NCBI GenBank assembly: GCA_946699065.1
Contig: CAMPDV010000945.1
Location: 78,622 to 142,621, forward strand
Direction: 5' to 3'
DNA from: Loxodes magnus
Taxonomy: Eukaryota > Ciliophora > Karyorelictea > Loxodida > Loxodidae
Length of the DNA: 64,000 nucleotides
The notes beneath the pieces are model-generated. The model saw only the letters and a program-made list of their open reading frames with translations. It searched no databases and was not told where the DNA came from. This document shows positions 11,561 through 23,411 of this stretch, in pieces (the stretch's first letter is position 1; the number at the start of each line of letters is the position of its first letter). Both the position numbers and the translations under genes were made by a program.

Positions 11561-12650
11561 AAATAGTCGAAGATCTATGATTTTTAGAATGTGATTAAAA
11601 TTGATTTCGACCTATTGTTCTTAGGATATTCTATGTTTCATTTTTTGAAACAGCACTATATAAGATTCTTTAAGTTGTTACGGTATTTTCTCTGAATGTA
11701 AAATTTTCTGTATTTTTTTTGCTGCTAAATTTAAAAGATTTTCACCACCTGCTTTTATTTAGTCTGATTTAGCAGCCTTTCATTTACTTAGTTTATTTAT
11801 ATAATTTATTATGTCTTTTATCTGAATCTTTATTTTAGTTTTATTTTTAAATTGATCTGGTAATCTGCTTTCACCTTTCTTGTATAGTTCTTTTCAGTAA
11901 TTTTATAAATTTCTAAATGTTTTCTTCGTTTAGTAGTATTCAGAAAGCATATTTTCTTTATTTGAACCACTTTTATATATTTTTAGTATCATTTAGGCTT
12001 CCTTGATTTCCCTTATCAAGAAAAATATTGAATTAATTTCTTCTGTTTTTTCTTTCTTAAATTCTGTATCTACTTCTTTCTTCTTGTCTCAATTTTATTT
12101 ACCGATCTATGTAAAAGTTTCCTTATCTTATCAACCTTTTAACCTGCTTCTCTTACTTTCTAAATTTTTTTTGTCTTATTGTTTCTATAGAGTATTTTAT
12201 TTTCTCATTGTGTATGCTATATATCCACATGTTTCTTAGATTCTTCCTTACTTTTTTTCCTATCATTTCTAATAGAAATGTTTGCTGTCTAGATTTAAAA
12301 AATCTTACATTCTATCTTTTCTGCTCATTTTTTTAATTTTTTATGAACTTTTTGTCGTTTTAATCCTTAGCCTTTTAAATTTTGCGTTTTACCTGCTTTT
12401 CACAATAGTATATATTTAATTACTGTTTACTATTAAATTTTATATAATTTTCTCTTTAGGGTATTTTAGATCAAGTTATTGATCAATTTTCTTGCTTACT
12501 TTCTATTTTTCACTTTTTTTATTCTATTTATTCTATTTTTTCTTTTTAGATATTAAATATTTGCTTCTTAATTGGAAATGCTTAAGATTTTTGAGACTAT
12601 TTTCTTAAACTTATTAAGTATTTATTTATAAATTAGATTATTCTTTTTAC
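11560..12650 (-). pseudogene. Inverted LINE segment: endonuclease-RT linker to start of RT
   Basis: On the minus strand this encodes the part of ORF2 that should follow the preceding fragment. FNIFLDKGNQGSLNDT and LLNEENIQKFIKL match FNIFLDKINKGNLNDT and LVNEEDIQHFK in the intact LINE, and KESYIVLFQK ... NHILKIIDLRLF matches the RT entry KESYIVLIHKKGSS ... NHILKIIDI. An aligned Trp-Phe-Lys codon is TGG here and TGA in the intact copy, while the Trp-like codon four or five residues further on is TGA in both. Frame breaks are present. The arrangement (forward 5' part, inverted next part) is what twin-primed LINE insertions produce. Confidence 0.8.
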
Positions 12651-13940
12651 TTTTTAACAAGTTTACCAAGAAAGAAACTATTTCTTAGGTGATTTTTATT
12701 GCAATTATTTAATAAAAAACTAAAAAATAGAAAAATAAGAAATAATAGGCTTTTAAGCGGATTTGGAAAAAGATCAAAATTAATTATAAATCACTTCTTA
12801 AAAAAGCTAAATTCAAAAAATGTAGAACTTTTATACTAATAATTGATACTTTGAGCGAAAGGTTTTTATCTAAAATTCTAGTAAATAAAATAAGATCCAA
12901 AATCTCGAGAAAAAGAAATAAAATCTTGCTAAAAGATTTAAGGTTTGCAGAACAAAAGTAAGTTGTTAAACTATTATCCTAAGCTAAAATAATAAAAAGT
13001 GTTATCAAGTAAATTTTTCAGTAATTTATGCAACATTGATAGAGCTAAAAAGAAATAGCAACTCCTTTTAAAAAGTAACAATTATCATTGATTTCCAAAA
13101 TTCAACATGCATTATAGAGATTTTAAGAAGTTAGAAAATAATAGAAATAAATTAACTAAATTTGAATGAAATAGTAATAAGAAATTAGATAGATAAATTA
13201 TTATATTTTATAGATTAAAAAGATAAATATAAAATTCTAAATATTCTGAATAATTGCATTTATGCATATATTATTTTTTAATCAAATTAATTACTAAAAA
13301 ACTTTTTTTATTTAATATTTAATAAAATAAAAGCTAAAAGTATTAAAAGGATGATTAAATAAAAGTAAAAATGTATAAATAAATAGCAGCTTCAAAATAA
13401 TATCTATGTATTATTTTACTTATCATTAAATAAGTTTGTAAAAATAAATAAAATTTTTCTTATAAAAAGGCTTTTTAATTAAAATAAAATAAACTAACAA
13501 TACAAAAAACAAAAGAAATTAGTATAAAAAGAATAAAAATTCAATTAGATAATTTTTGATGTAAATAAATAAGATCAAAGCACGTAGTACCATAATTGAA
13601 CGAACCATTAAATAAGATTTAAAAAGTTAAAAAATTCATTATGAAGTTATACACTATGCAGTGTTCTTTTTGAGACTTAAATGCTAATTATATGATTGGA
13701 ATAAAAACTCAAGAACTAAATCTTAGGCATTGTTCATTAAGAAGGCTATTTATATCTTTTTGTCTTTGTCTCCTCTGTCAGATCAAAAAAGTTTATAGTC
13801 TATCTCTTTGAATATTGGAAATTGCTGATACTCGATTTAAAACCATCGTCAGTTAAAGATTGCAATTTGATAAATTTTAACAAAATAGCTACAAAAAGAA
13901 CAATGATAAGTAAAAAAAATAAAAACATTTAGAAATTAGC
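12650..13940. other. AT-rich stretch, possibly remnant coding on the plus strand
   Basis: Plus-strand frames around 12730-12960 and 13065-13290 are Lys/Ile/Asn-rich and open (for example VTIIIDFQNSTCIIEIL), but carry no known motif. 13580-13900 is slightly GC-richer, with nothing recognised. This may be leftover of the rearranged LINE or an unrelated gene. Confidence 0.3.
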
Positions 13941-13944
13941 AAAA

Positions 13945-14672
13945 ATTAAATTTAAGTAAAACTGTTTTAATTTACTTAAAATTAAATTTAAGTAAAACTG
14001 ATTTTAATTTAATCAAAATTAAATTTAAGTAAAACTGATTTTAATTTAATCAAAATTAAATTTAAGTAAAACTTATTTTAATTTACTTAAAATTAAATTT
14101 AAGTAAAACTGATTTTAATTTAATCAAAATTAAATTTAAGTAAAACTGATTTTAATTTAATCAAAATTAAATTTAAGTAAAACTTATTTTAATTTACTTA
14201 AAATTAAATTTAAGTAAAACTGATTTTAATCGACTCAAAATTAATTTTAAGTAAAACTGATTTTAATTGACTCAAAATTAAATTTAAGTAAAACTTATTT
14301 TAATTTAATCAAAATTAAATTTAAGTAAAACTTATTTTAATTTACTTAAAATTAAATTTAAGTAAAACTGATTTTAATCGACTCAAAATTAATTTTAAGT
14401 AAAACTGATTTTAATTGACTCAAAATTAAATTTAAGTAAAACTGATTTTAATTTACTTAAAATTAAATTTAAGTAAAACTTATTTTAATTTAATCAAAAT
14501 TAAATTTAAGTAAAACTTATTTTAATTTACTTAAAATTAAATTTAAGTAAAACTGATTTTAATCGACTCAAAATTAATTTTAAGTAAAACTGATTTTAAT
14601 TGACTCAAAATTAAATTTAAGTAAAACTGATTTTAATTTACTTAAAATTAAATTTAAGTAAAACTGATTTTA
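13945..14672. repeat. 37-bp minisatellite, about 20 copies
   Basis: Tandem units of 37 bases, each with the core AAATTTAAGTAAAACTGATT (or ...CTTATT), followed by TTAATTTAATC, TTAATTTACTT, TTAATCGACTC or TTAATTGACTC. The four tail types recur in a partly regular order, which suggests higher-order duplication of several units together. Where the TTTACTT tail meets the next unit, TTTACTTAAA and TTTAAGTAAA form a perfect 10-bp inverted repeat with a 6-base loop, so many junctions can form hairpins. No coding frame is implied. Confidence 0.95.
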
Positions 14673-14699
14673 ATTTTAATTTTCTTACAAATATAAATA

Positions 14700-16290
14700 C
14701 AAAATTCATGGCTTGTATTTTTTGGAGATATTTCATCTCTTTTCCTACATCCTCTAGATTGTCCTTGACTCTAAATTCTAAAACTTCAAAATTTCTCAAC
14801 TCTTCTCCTTTATATGTATTTTATCCTTGATTTTTCTTTTGCCTAGATAGTTATTGGTATCTATTTTCTGTAATTTTCCGAATTTGTTGTATTATATATT
14901 TCTCTTTTTATTTTTATCTTATAAATTATTTTCTTTTTGTTCTACAGCTTCTTCTAGTAGTTTCAGAGCTTTTAATAATAATAGATAAAATTGTTTGGAG
15001 GTCTTCTTAGATTTTCACAAATTCCCTCTTTCCAACCAGAATAGTCTGGTGAATAAAATGAAAAGTTTATTGTTTCATTTATTTCTTGTCTTAAATCTTG
15101 TATTTCTATTCTCTCTCCATCTTTCATCTATCTACCTTGCTACTATTCTTTTTGCGCTTGTCTCTTTAATTTGATAAAAAGATCCTCTCTCAGTAATATG
15201 AATTCTTTCTTTCAGTCTCTTAACTCTCTAATTAAATTCATTCTTGAATACATAGAAATTTCTATACTATTTGTATTAGTGTCCTTTTTTCTTGTAGTAA
15301 TTAGCACTTTCTACTCTTCATTGTATTCTGATAAATTTTTGGTCTTTTTTCAATTTCCATTTGACAACCTTGCTAATTGTTTTAAAATTATTCTTAAATT
15401 TGATTTTGCCCCAATATCGCAATTGGTCATGGCTATTATGCACGTTCTGTTTATTTAATTAATTATGATTATGAGTTTAATTCCATTTATTATATTTACT
15501 AAGAGCAGTCAGTTTTAATATTTCAATAGGCATCCATTTCTCTTTTTATTTAATTAATCTATCTTCTACGTTTTCACGATTCTCTAAATATTTGATTTTA
15601 CTCCTTAAGCTTTTTAACCTCATTAAGCAAAATTTTTACAAATTCTGTAAATTATTCAATGCTATCAATCCTCATTAAGATTAATTAGAACTCTTAATAA
15701 AGTAATATTTCTAGCTTTTTTCTATAGTCGTGTTTTTGAGATGCTGTAATAATATCTTTTCATTTCTCATTTAGGTTTAAACCTGCAGTTTTTAACCTTC
15801 TATTATCATTGGTTTATTTCACTATTCCTTTAGTTTCATTTAACGCTGCAATTTTTGTTGATTTATTCTATTTTTTCTATCTTTTTACTCAGTTCTTTCT
15901 GCTTCTATTGCTATTTCTATTCTTGGTTGTTCTGTTCTTGTGAAATATTTCAGGAGACTTAAGTCATGAATCTTGATTCTTCCTCCTCTACTATTTCAAG
16001 TTTTTCAAAAATCTCTTATTTCTTTTTTTTTTAAACTTTTTCTGGAGATTCAGTTCCATTTTTATCAGCTAGCCATAGCTTATTTACTACTCTGTGGTGA
16101 AATTTGAGTTTCCCAAGCGTATAATAATTTTAGCCAATTTTCTAGGTTCTCTTCAGTGATGGAACTTTTGATCTATGGGGAACCTTTTAGGAACCCTTTC
16201 CCTGGTCCTAGTTTTTCTAAGATGTTATTAACTCCTGTTATCTTAATACCTTTAATTAACTTTTCAAAGCTCAAGCATTTAATTATTTAT
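14700..16290 (-). CDS. Unknown protein, possibly retroelement ORF1-like
   Basis: The minus strand is coding-like, with the best part at the N-terminal side (16290 down to about 15900). It reads LSFEKLIKGIKITGVNNILE, then KLGPGKGFLKGSPQI, ENLENWLKLLYAWETQISP, QKWNWISRKS and IKIHDLSLLKYFTRTEQPRI. In the piece from AMAS onward, Trp is written TGA, TGG, TGA. After a run of ten A (near 16022-16031) the frame is uncertain, and further down the sequence is Lys/Gln/Glu-rich, as in coiled coils. No family is recognised. Its place beside a minisatellite and a structured block, and among LINE pieces, suggests a mobile-element gene, but that is inference. Confidence 0.45.
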
Positions 16291-16321
16291 ACTCATAAAA
16301 AATAAAATAAATAAAATTGAT

Positions 16322-16715
16322 TATTGAGCGCGTAGCACCTCATTGGCGCGCAGCTCTTTCAATATTAATATTTAATATTAAGGAAAATGTTCTCATTGTT
16401 CTTGTTAAAATTCTAGAGGTCCGATGAGTTATGTCAGCTTCTCCAAATGGGGAATCTTCTTATCAAAATTTATTCTTAAATCTTGAGTCAAATGCTTCAG
16501 TCTTCTTGAATAAGGTCCAAATAAGAATTAGTTATTAAGTCGGTAATTAGAAGACTCGTCAGTCAAACTTTCATATTGCTAGAGAGTTTTCGGGGTAAGT
16601 TAGATATGTCTCAACGGAGCTTATCCACCCTTCCCCGTGGAGGCATCAAGTGCGAGATTACTCACAATACAGTATACACTGCACCAGATTACCTACTAAT
16701 TTGTCTGACGCGGCC
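16322..16715. ncRNA. Second GC-richer, hairpin-rich block
   Basis: This is another island of higher GC between two coding regions. Stems include GCGCG/CGCGC with flanking GAGC/GCTC at 16326-16356, TTCTCC/GGGGAA around 16438-16453, and AGTCTTCT/AGAAGACT at 16499-16556, with further GC-rich pairing around 16590-16650. A plus-strand frame is also open from about 16423 to 16730 and reads like protein (DELCQLLQMGNLLIKIY at its start), so it could instead be coding. No RNA family is recognised, and it has no obvious similarity to the block at 6690-7010. Confidence 0.35.
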
Positions 16716-16764
16716 GAAATCCATTTTATATAATATATAATAAATACGTAAAAATATTAAAACT

Positions 16765-17460
16765 GACATTTGAATTAATAAAGAAGAAGTTGATGCAAAA
16801 AAGATAAAAACAGTAAAAAGCTATTTATTCATATAATTTAATGAAGAGACTAAATATAACAGTAGAATAAATCAAGATATCAATCTAAAAGTGAGATCTA
16901 TACTCATTTAAAGCATATCACAAACAAAAAGCAAGCAATCTAAAATTTAGCAATAAAAGCTAATAGAACTGGGAGATAGGCATGAAAAAGTATAAGAAAA
17001 TTGGCAAAATGCAATTGAAAATCAAAAAATGACAAGCATAATAGCAGGAAATAGAGGATAAATAGACCTGGAACAAGATAATGTTCCTGCACAAAAAATT
17101 ATCTTAGTTAATTATGAAGAAATGCTATTTCTTGCATAAGCGAAAAACACCTTTATCAACAGTACTAATTTTTCTATAAAAGGTAGAGCTTATTGAGAAG
17201 AGAGATACTGATTAGAAAAGAAAATATCATAATATTTTAGGAAGATGTTCTGCTATCCCTAGAGAATTATATATAAGAAGAAATTGACACTTAATCGGGA
17301 ATTAGAACAGTAGAGAAGAGTAGATTGGAGAGTAGAGTAGTTCTATCACTGATAAAAATTGACTACTTGGAAATGGGTTGTAAATCCCAGAAAATGAGTA
17401 AACTTCTTACATTTAGCCTATTTTAATGTCAATATTCCTTTTATTAAAAAATTTAAATTT
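16765..17460 (+). CDS. Unknown protein, Trp-rich near its C-terminus
   Basis: A single plus-strand frame stays open for about 230 codons with protein-like composition. It begins NKEEVDAKKIKTVKSYLFIQ, has a central part with LVNYEEMLFLAQAKNTFIN, and a C-terminal part AYWEERYWLEKKISQYFRK followed by VDWRVEQFYHWQKLTTWKW. In that last part TGA and TGG are intermixed at Trp-like positions (AYW, RYW and YHW use TGA; DW, TW and KW use TGG). No ATG marks the N-terminus, and the frame may join the open frame through 16423-16730. No family is recognised. It is in frame throughout, without indels, which argues that it is a real gene rather than a relic. Confidence 0.5.
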
Positions 17461-18520
17461 ATTTATTTTAGAATTAACTAAAGTCTCTTTAATTAAGTAA
17501 AATACTTATTACTATATAGCTTGTCTAAGCTATAGAAGGTTATAGATCTAGTTATGATTATACCTTATATTGAGAAATAATTTTTATCTTATTATAAAAA
17601 TATAAACTATAAATGCTAGTATGAGCAAATGGACAAGAAATTTAATGTCTCTCAACTATTAAAGATATAAAATAAACTTTAGACTACTTGTTATAAATTC
17701 TAGTTACCTTATATATTTACCACTTTATGATTAAGTAAGTTAATATTTTACTTAATTAATCCTTTTGCTTTCGTTTTTCTTAGAAATCAATTAAGCTAAA
17801 TAAAATGGAAAATATCAAATTCTAGCAACCCAAAAATACTTGTTAACTATGAATCTAAGGCTTAGCTATGTTTAAAAGCAAAAAAAGGATACTGAAGAAG
17901 ATTATTTTATCTACTAAGATGTTTCTACAACTAGGATCACGAGATATAGTGCACTGATATTTCTACTCCTGAAATTGAATAAAAGCAAAGTCTAAATAAA
18001 ATGAGTTCTTACTAAAAAGAACTTAATAGCTATGATTTTTCGCTTTAAGACTTCTGCTTTCGATTAATTATACTAAATCACCATATATACTCTTATAAGA
18101 TATAAAGTTATTTCCTTAGAATTAGAATCTCTAAGTAAATAAGAGAATGATATTTACTTTTGTTTAAACCAGGAATTATAGAGTATGAACATGAGGTAAA
18201 TTAAGTGTAAGTAGATTTATTATAAAAGAAGAAACAGTTGATTGAACTAACATTGATACAGTCTTAGCTTAAACTAAAATGATCTAAATGCATCATTAAG
18301 CGTAATGAGATTTCTCCAAAATCTAGACTATTATGTATGCATGATTTTCTAAACTTAATATTTACATTTTCTAGTTAAGAATTTTAAATTGTAGGCTTAT
18401 TATTTTCTTAAATTAATTTAATATCTCAAATGTTTTAGATGACTAAGCTACTAATAATCTAAAGTTTGAAATATCAGAAAATTATGATATAATAATGAAA
18501 TTAAAATGTTCAACAGTGCC
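17460..18520. other. AT-rich stretch without a firm gene
   Basis: A short plus-strand frame starts at about 17805 (MENIKFQQPKNT) in a context like the ATG of the long inverted-repeat arms (AAAATGGAAAATAT against AAAATGGATAATAT). The similarity is short and may be chance. Nothing else is recognised. Confidence 0.3.
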
Positions 18521-19480
18521 AATCTGGACACCGTTTAAAATAAGTTGTTTTATCAGCAACATTTCTCATCATTCTTGACTTTCTAATGAAATTATCTTCA
18601 CTAAGGCCTTCTCAGTTTCTTTGATTTCTTGTTCTTATTATTTCAAAAGGTACTTCACATCATTTTCTTCTGTAAATATCTCCATGCTAGTTGCAATAGA
18701 GCCTCTAGTATTTTGCTTATTCTTTATGCCAAAATTTTTTCTTGAAATTCTAAAATTTTTAGCAATTCTTGTACAAATGTCACTTACTCTTACAGTAGTA
18801 GCATTTTAACCTTACTTATCTCATTGGTTTTCGATTTATAACCTCTTTTTATTCTATCTCCATCTAATTTGTCTAATTAGTTATGTTTGTACTAATATTG
18901 TTTTGCTTAATAAACTCCAACTCTTGTTTTTATACGATATTTCCAAGCCTTGCTGTTTCTTATCTATGTTCAGTTTAAATGTTCCAATATGCTTGGAGTT
19001 CCCTTTCTTAATTAATAATTCTAATCTCTAAGTTATCTTATCCAAGCAATAATAAGTTTCTTAGTTCTTAATTTTCCTACTTAAGCACTTTAATCTCTTC
19101 CTAGAGATTGGATATTTAAAATACTAACTGTTAAATATTGATTTCCTTTTTAATTATCTTTGATGGAAGTTCTTTTCCTGTTATTATATTAGATTCCTTT
19201 CTTTTTATTACTTTAGGAGGTGTTTATTATAGTTATTAGGTTCTTTATTAGTTTTGTAAGTGAGGAGAAGAAGACTCTTGATATTTTTTTTATGCCTGCT
19301 TTTTCTCTAGAGCTTTTTTCTCTTCTTTGCTCAAGAAAAAGCCGGGAACAAGATTTTAAGACTCCATTTTTTATGAAAATTATGATATTTAAACTTAAAA
19401 TTGCAATTATTACTTATCACATCCTACACTTTCTACCTAATAATTTATGCTTATAATGGCTTATGCTTTTAAACATTTCT
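18520..19480 (-). CDS. Unknown coiled-coil-like protein
   Basis: The minus strand is A-rich and reads as a Lys/Gln/Leu-rich protein with heptad-like stretches, for example RKGTPSILEHLNWTQIRN, then NQLDKLDGDRIKRGYKSK, and VQELLKILEFQEKILAQRIS continuing EALLQLAWRYLQKK. TAA and TAG occur often at Gln-like positions and TGA at Trp-like positions. There is no start or stop that I can defend, and no domain beyond the coiled-coil character. The plus-strand frames in the same interval are Phe/Leu/Ser-rich mirror images and are not believed. Confidence 0.35.
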
Positions 19481-22400
19481 ATACATAATTTATTTTATTT
19501 TGTAGTTTTAAATAAATTTAAGTTATAAGGAGCAAAAGTTGGTAAATTAAGAATCATTTTAAATAATTTGAGTTTAAATCTTACGTTATGCTTAACAAAA
19601 GAACTTTCTTGGTAATTACAATTTGTTTTTCACCTAATCTCCTTATATATTTTTGCTTTGATTGCTTAATAATTTAATATTTAATTTAGATTTTTTAGGA
19701 TTTTTCTTTATCATTTTTAAATTTCTATTCTTAAATCATTTTTAGTTCTTCATTTTAAAAATCAGCAAAAATTCAAAAAATTCAAAAAATTTCTATTTAT
19801 AAAGAATAGTTTTATAACTATAACGAAATTATCAAGATTTATTATATGTTTTAACTTAGACATAAAGATAGCCTAAGTTATTTACTCCAGGTTCTGTTAA
19901 CATTTCTATTAAAACTTTGGTTGCTTTTGATTTTACTCTATTAAGTTTATTGATATAGTTAACTCAAAATAGAAGCTTAAACTTATGAAAATGATTTAAT
20001 TTATCTAAATTATTTTAATTATACTTAATAGATTTAATTAATAAATATAATGATAACTATAACTCTAATTCTAATGCTTATATGTTTATAAATTCTAGCT
20101 CATAGAATATTCTTAGCTTCTATAAATCTAAGAATATAAATTTAAACTATTTTTATTAAATAATCTTCTAATTTACCTGCTTTAATCTAAAGAAAATTAT
20201 ATTATAATATTTCTACAAATCTAAAGTTTTTAAGTTATATGATTGCTTAAAAATATTGAAAAACTCCATTTGGCTAAATAAACATTCTATCTAAATAGAT
20301 GATTATGACTTTATTATGAAATTAGATTTTAATTCTTTTATTTTTAAGAATTTGGTCCATTTTTAATTTTTTTAGTTATTTCTGTTTTAAATATTTTGGT
20401 TCTGTTTTTTAAATTTAATTTCAAAGAGTAATTATTCATTCAAACCTTAAATTTTGCTTAATATCAGAAATAGAATAAAGATCAGAGTAAATTTCTTTTA
20501 AAATTTTCTTTCACTTCACCTAGAAATGAAGGAAATTTAAAAATGCTAGCTTATATAGGAGTATTTAAAGCTTAATATATATTATAGAATTATTATATTT
20601 AGTATTTAGATTCTAACTAAAATAGCTCACTAGATTAAACATTGATATATTAGATTAAAATTTTATAGAGTGAAAAAACTAAAATTATGCTTATATATTT
20701 ATATAATAAAGTTAACTCTACTCAACTTTATCGTATAATATTCATTTTCTTTCAAATACTTTCCTAATCATTTTCTATATTAAAGCTCTAAATAATCCTT
20801 ATTAATAAATCGCTACCATTTATTTCTTTTCTACCTAGCTTTTCATTCGTATTTATCACATTCATAAACAGATGTTTAATTTACCATCTGCATATTTAGC
20901 AAAACTTTAGTTAATAAACCTTTTAGTCTTTTTTTAAGAAAACAATTCAAGTAGATGTATCTAGAAACCAGAATACCTAACCCTCACAATTTTATCCAGA
21001 ATAAACTATCATAAATGTTTTTATAGTAAGCTAAATTATCTCAGATATCTAGCATAAGCCTAGGATATCTAGAGTCTTTTAGTTAAAGTAACTTAAAAAA
21101 TAGAGTTTGTTTCACTATTAAAAGTTTATATAATTTGAACTGCAAGATAAAATAGCTTACTAAGCAAACTCAAAGCTTTAATTAAATTTCAGCTTATAAA
21201 GTATTGAAAAAAGCTTTTATAGAAATAATTATCTTGGAATTTACTTAAATCATAAGGAAATTTTGTGATCTAATTTTTCCAAGATTGAGGCTATATTTAT
21301 TTAGATAAAAATGTTTAAAAAAAGAGTAACTTGAGATAAATTGATCGTATGCTACAAAGTGTTCATTCTATAAGATTAATAAAATAATACTTGATATAGT
21401 GAAGATTTGAAATGATAAAGAGGGGCAGCAATGCTTTTATCTTAGTGACTAAAATATTTTTTATTTTCTAAGATTTAAAATTTAATAATTTAAGCATAAA
21501 AGATAAAAAAGGAAATATAGCTTGATAAATATAATAGTGTTGATATAAATATATCTAATTTAAAATAAACTTCATTGATTACTTCACTTAAATCAGATTT
21601 ATTTCTTAATATATTATATCTTATTTATATATAAAGGATAAGTAGTTGTTAATAAATCTACCAAGTTATTATAGATTTATATACATTTGCTTACCTATTT
21701 ATTCTGATTATTTTGCTAGGTAATCCAAGATAATAAAAAAAGATTGATATTGAGTATTTGCCCTTCAAAATGAAATAAAACTAAAATAAATTGATTTTAC
21801 ATTTGGTAACTTTATATAGTTATTCTTAAAAGAAAAATGGAATTAACTAGACATAATTTATATAATTAAAGCATAAGAAGATTAAAAAATGTAAATTCTA
21901 AGTTTAAAGTGATATATGAATTATCATGCTTCTTCTTTAATTAATTATAGCTATTAATTTGCTATTTATAAACTATCTCAGATAATGATTCTTATATTTA
22001 TTATTTTTTATTAATCCTAGCTAGATAAATAGAATTTAGCTATTATTTTATTTAACTTTAAGAAATTAGTTATAAATACTTTCATAGGCTTCTCATTTAA
22101 TTTTTTAATTTCCTTATATCCTACTTAAAACATCATCAAACTTGTAATTAAAAACAAACTAAAAAACTTAAAATTTCTAAAGTGCAGTCATGAAGAGTAT
22201 TTAGGTTATAGATATTATTTTTTAATGCTAGTTATTTATTTAAATTAAAGTTCTAAACTAAGAAAAGTTAAAGATAAAGACACTATTTGTTAATTTTCTA
22301 AAATTCCTATATTTTTTTGTTTAATTGATTAAAACTAAATTAAAAGGTAATCCCTTAAACCTAAAATTTTAAATTATAATAACTTAAAGAATTAATTATG

Positions 22401-23338
22401 AATAGTTGTATGCTTCTTAACTTAAAGCAAAATACTAAAAATATATTTTATAGCTAAAGAGGTTAAAATTTATTATTCTAATAGCATAAAAAAGAGATAA
22501 GCTTATTATTTATTAATGATCGCTTAACTCAGTTTATTCAAAGTTATTTTTATGATAGAGCTGAAGTAAGCTTAATATGGTTAGAAAATAAAGCAACTTA
22601 ACAATAAAAATTTATTTAAGTAACCTTAATTTTTATAAATAATGATATGATATTTAATATCTAACTAATTATTATTCAGTCTTAATACATTTAGAATATA
22701 TTAAATTACATATAACCTAACCAACTAAATTCTTAAGTTCTTAAAAATAAAATTGTTTATTTAAAATTAAATCAACTTGCTATTAACTTCTAGCTAACTT
22801 TTACCTAATTTTATATTTTTCAAGCCATAAAATTAAAAAATATTTTATAATATTCTAATAAAAAAATCCTTAATAGTACTAGATTTTAGTCTAAGAGAAT
22901 TATAACTTAGATACCAAAATCCTCACATTAGATTATGAAATCAAATTAAAACTAAAAATTAACAATGAAATACCAAATTTATTTATCAACTTATTACTAA
23001 AAAGCATTGCTTTTTTATTTAAAATAAATCCTAATTTATTCTTTTTTTAAGAAAATGCAATTGAATACTTGTTGTAGGTATCCTATTATTATAATTTTCA
23101 TTTAAAGGAAAAAACAGAGATTGCTCAAATGGATATTTAAATTTATTGTTCAGAATTTTATTGATTAAGATATAGGAGGCATTCACTTATGTATTACAAA
23201 AGTTTTACATTATAACTCTTTTAAACTTTATGATATAAAGGTTAATATTTGTGAAAAAGTATTAGTAAGTCATATTTAGAATCTTACTATAAATTCAATT
23301 AATCAAGTTTAAATATTAATCAAATATAATCTTTTAAA
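19480..23338. other. Long AT-rich non-coding stretch
   Basis: Nearly 4 kb with no supported gene. Composition is uniform A/T with many short TTAAT-type words. No tandem array, no clear inverted-repeat pair and no RNA gene was seen. The best interpretation is non-coding germline DNA (internal eliminated or intergenic), but no excision boundary can be read from one sequence. Confidence 0.5.
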
Positions 23339-23411
23339 TCCACATTAGTCTAGCAGGTTAGGATATTCGGCTTTCACCCGAAAGACCCGGGTTCGAGTCC
23401 CGGATGTGGAA
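23339..23411 (+). tRNA. tRNA-Glu, anticodon TTC
   Basis: A complete cloverleaf. The acceptor stem TCCACAT pairs with ATGTGGA. The D arm lies around TAGTCTAGCAGGTTAGGATA. The anticodon stem TTCGG/CCGAA encloses loop CTTTCAC with anticodon TTC, and the T arm is CCGGG/CCCGG with loop TTCGAGT. There is no intron and no encoded CCA. A run of six T follows immediately (23412-23417), as expected for RNA polymerase III termination. The internal A and B boxes (including GGTTCGAGTCC) are intact. It reads GAA/GAG, so it says nothing about decoding of TAA, TAG or TGA. It stands alone, with several kb of AT-rich DNA on the left and 1.7 kb on the right. Confidence 0.97.

Noticed and set aside
12003-12239. 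Plus-strand open frame of 78 codons, hydrophobic
   Set aside because: Antisense to the LINE linker-RT segment, whose minus-strand frame is fixed by homology.
15171-15458. Plus-strand open frame of 95 codons, Phe/Ser-rich
   Set aside because: Lies opposite the Lys/Gln-rich minus-strand coding region at 14700-16290; no motif.
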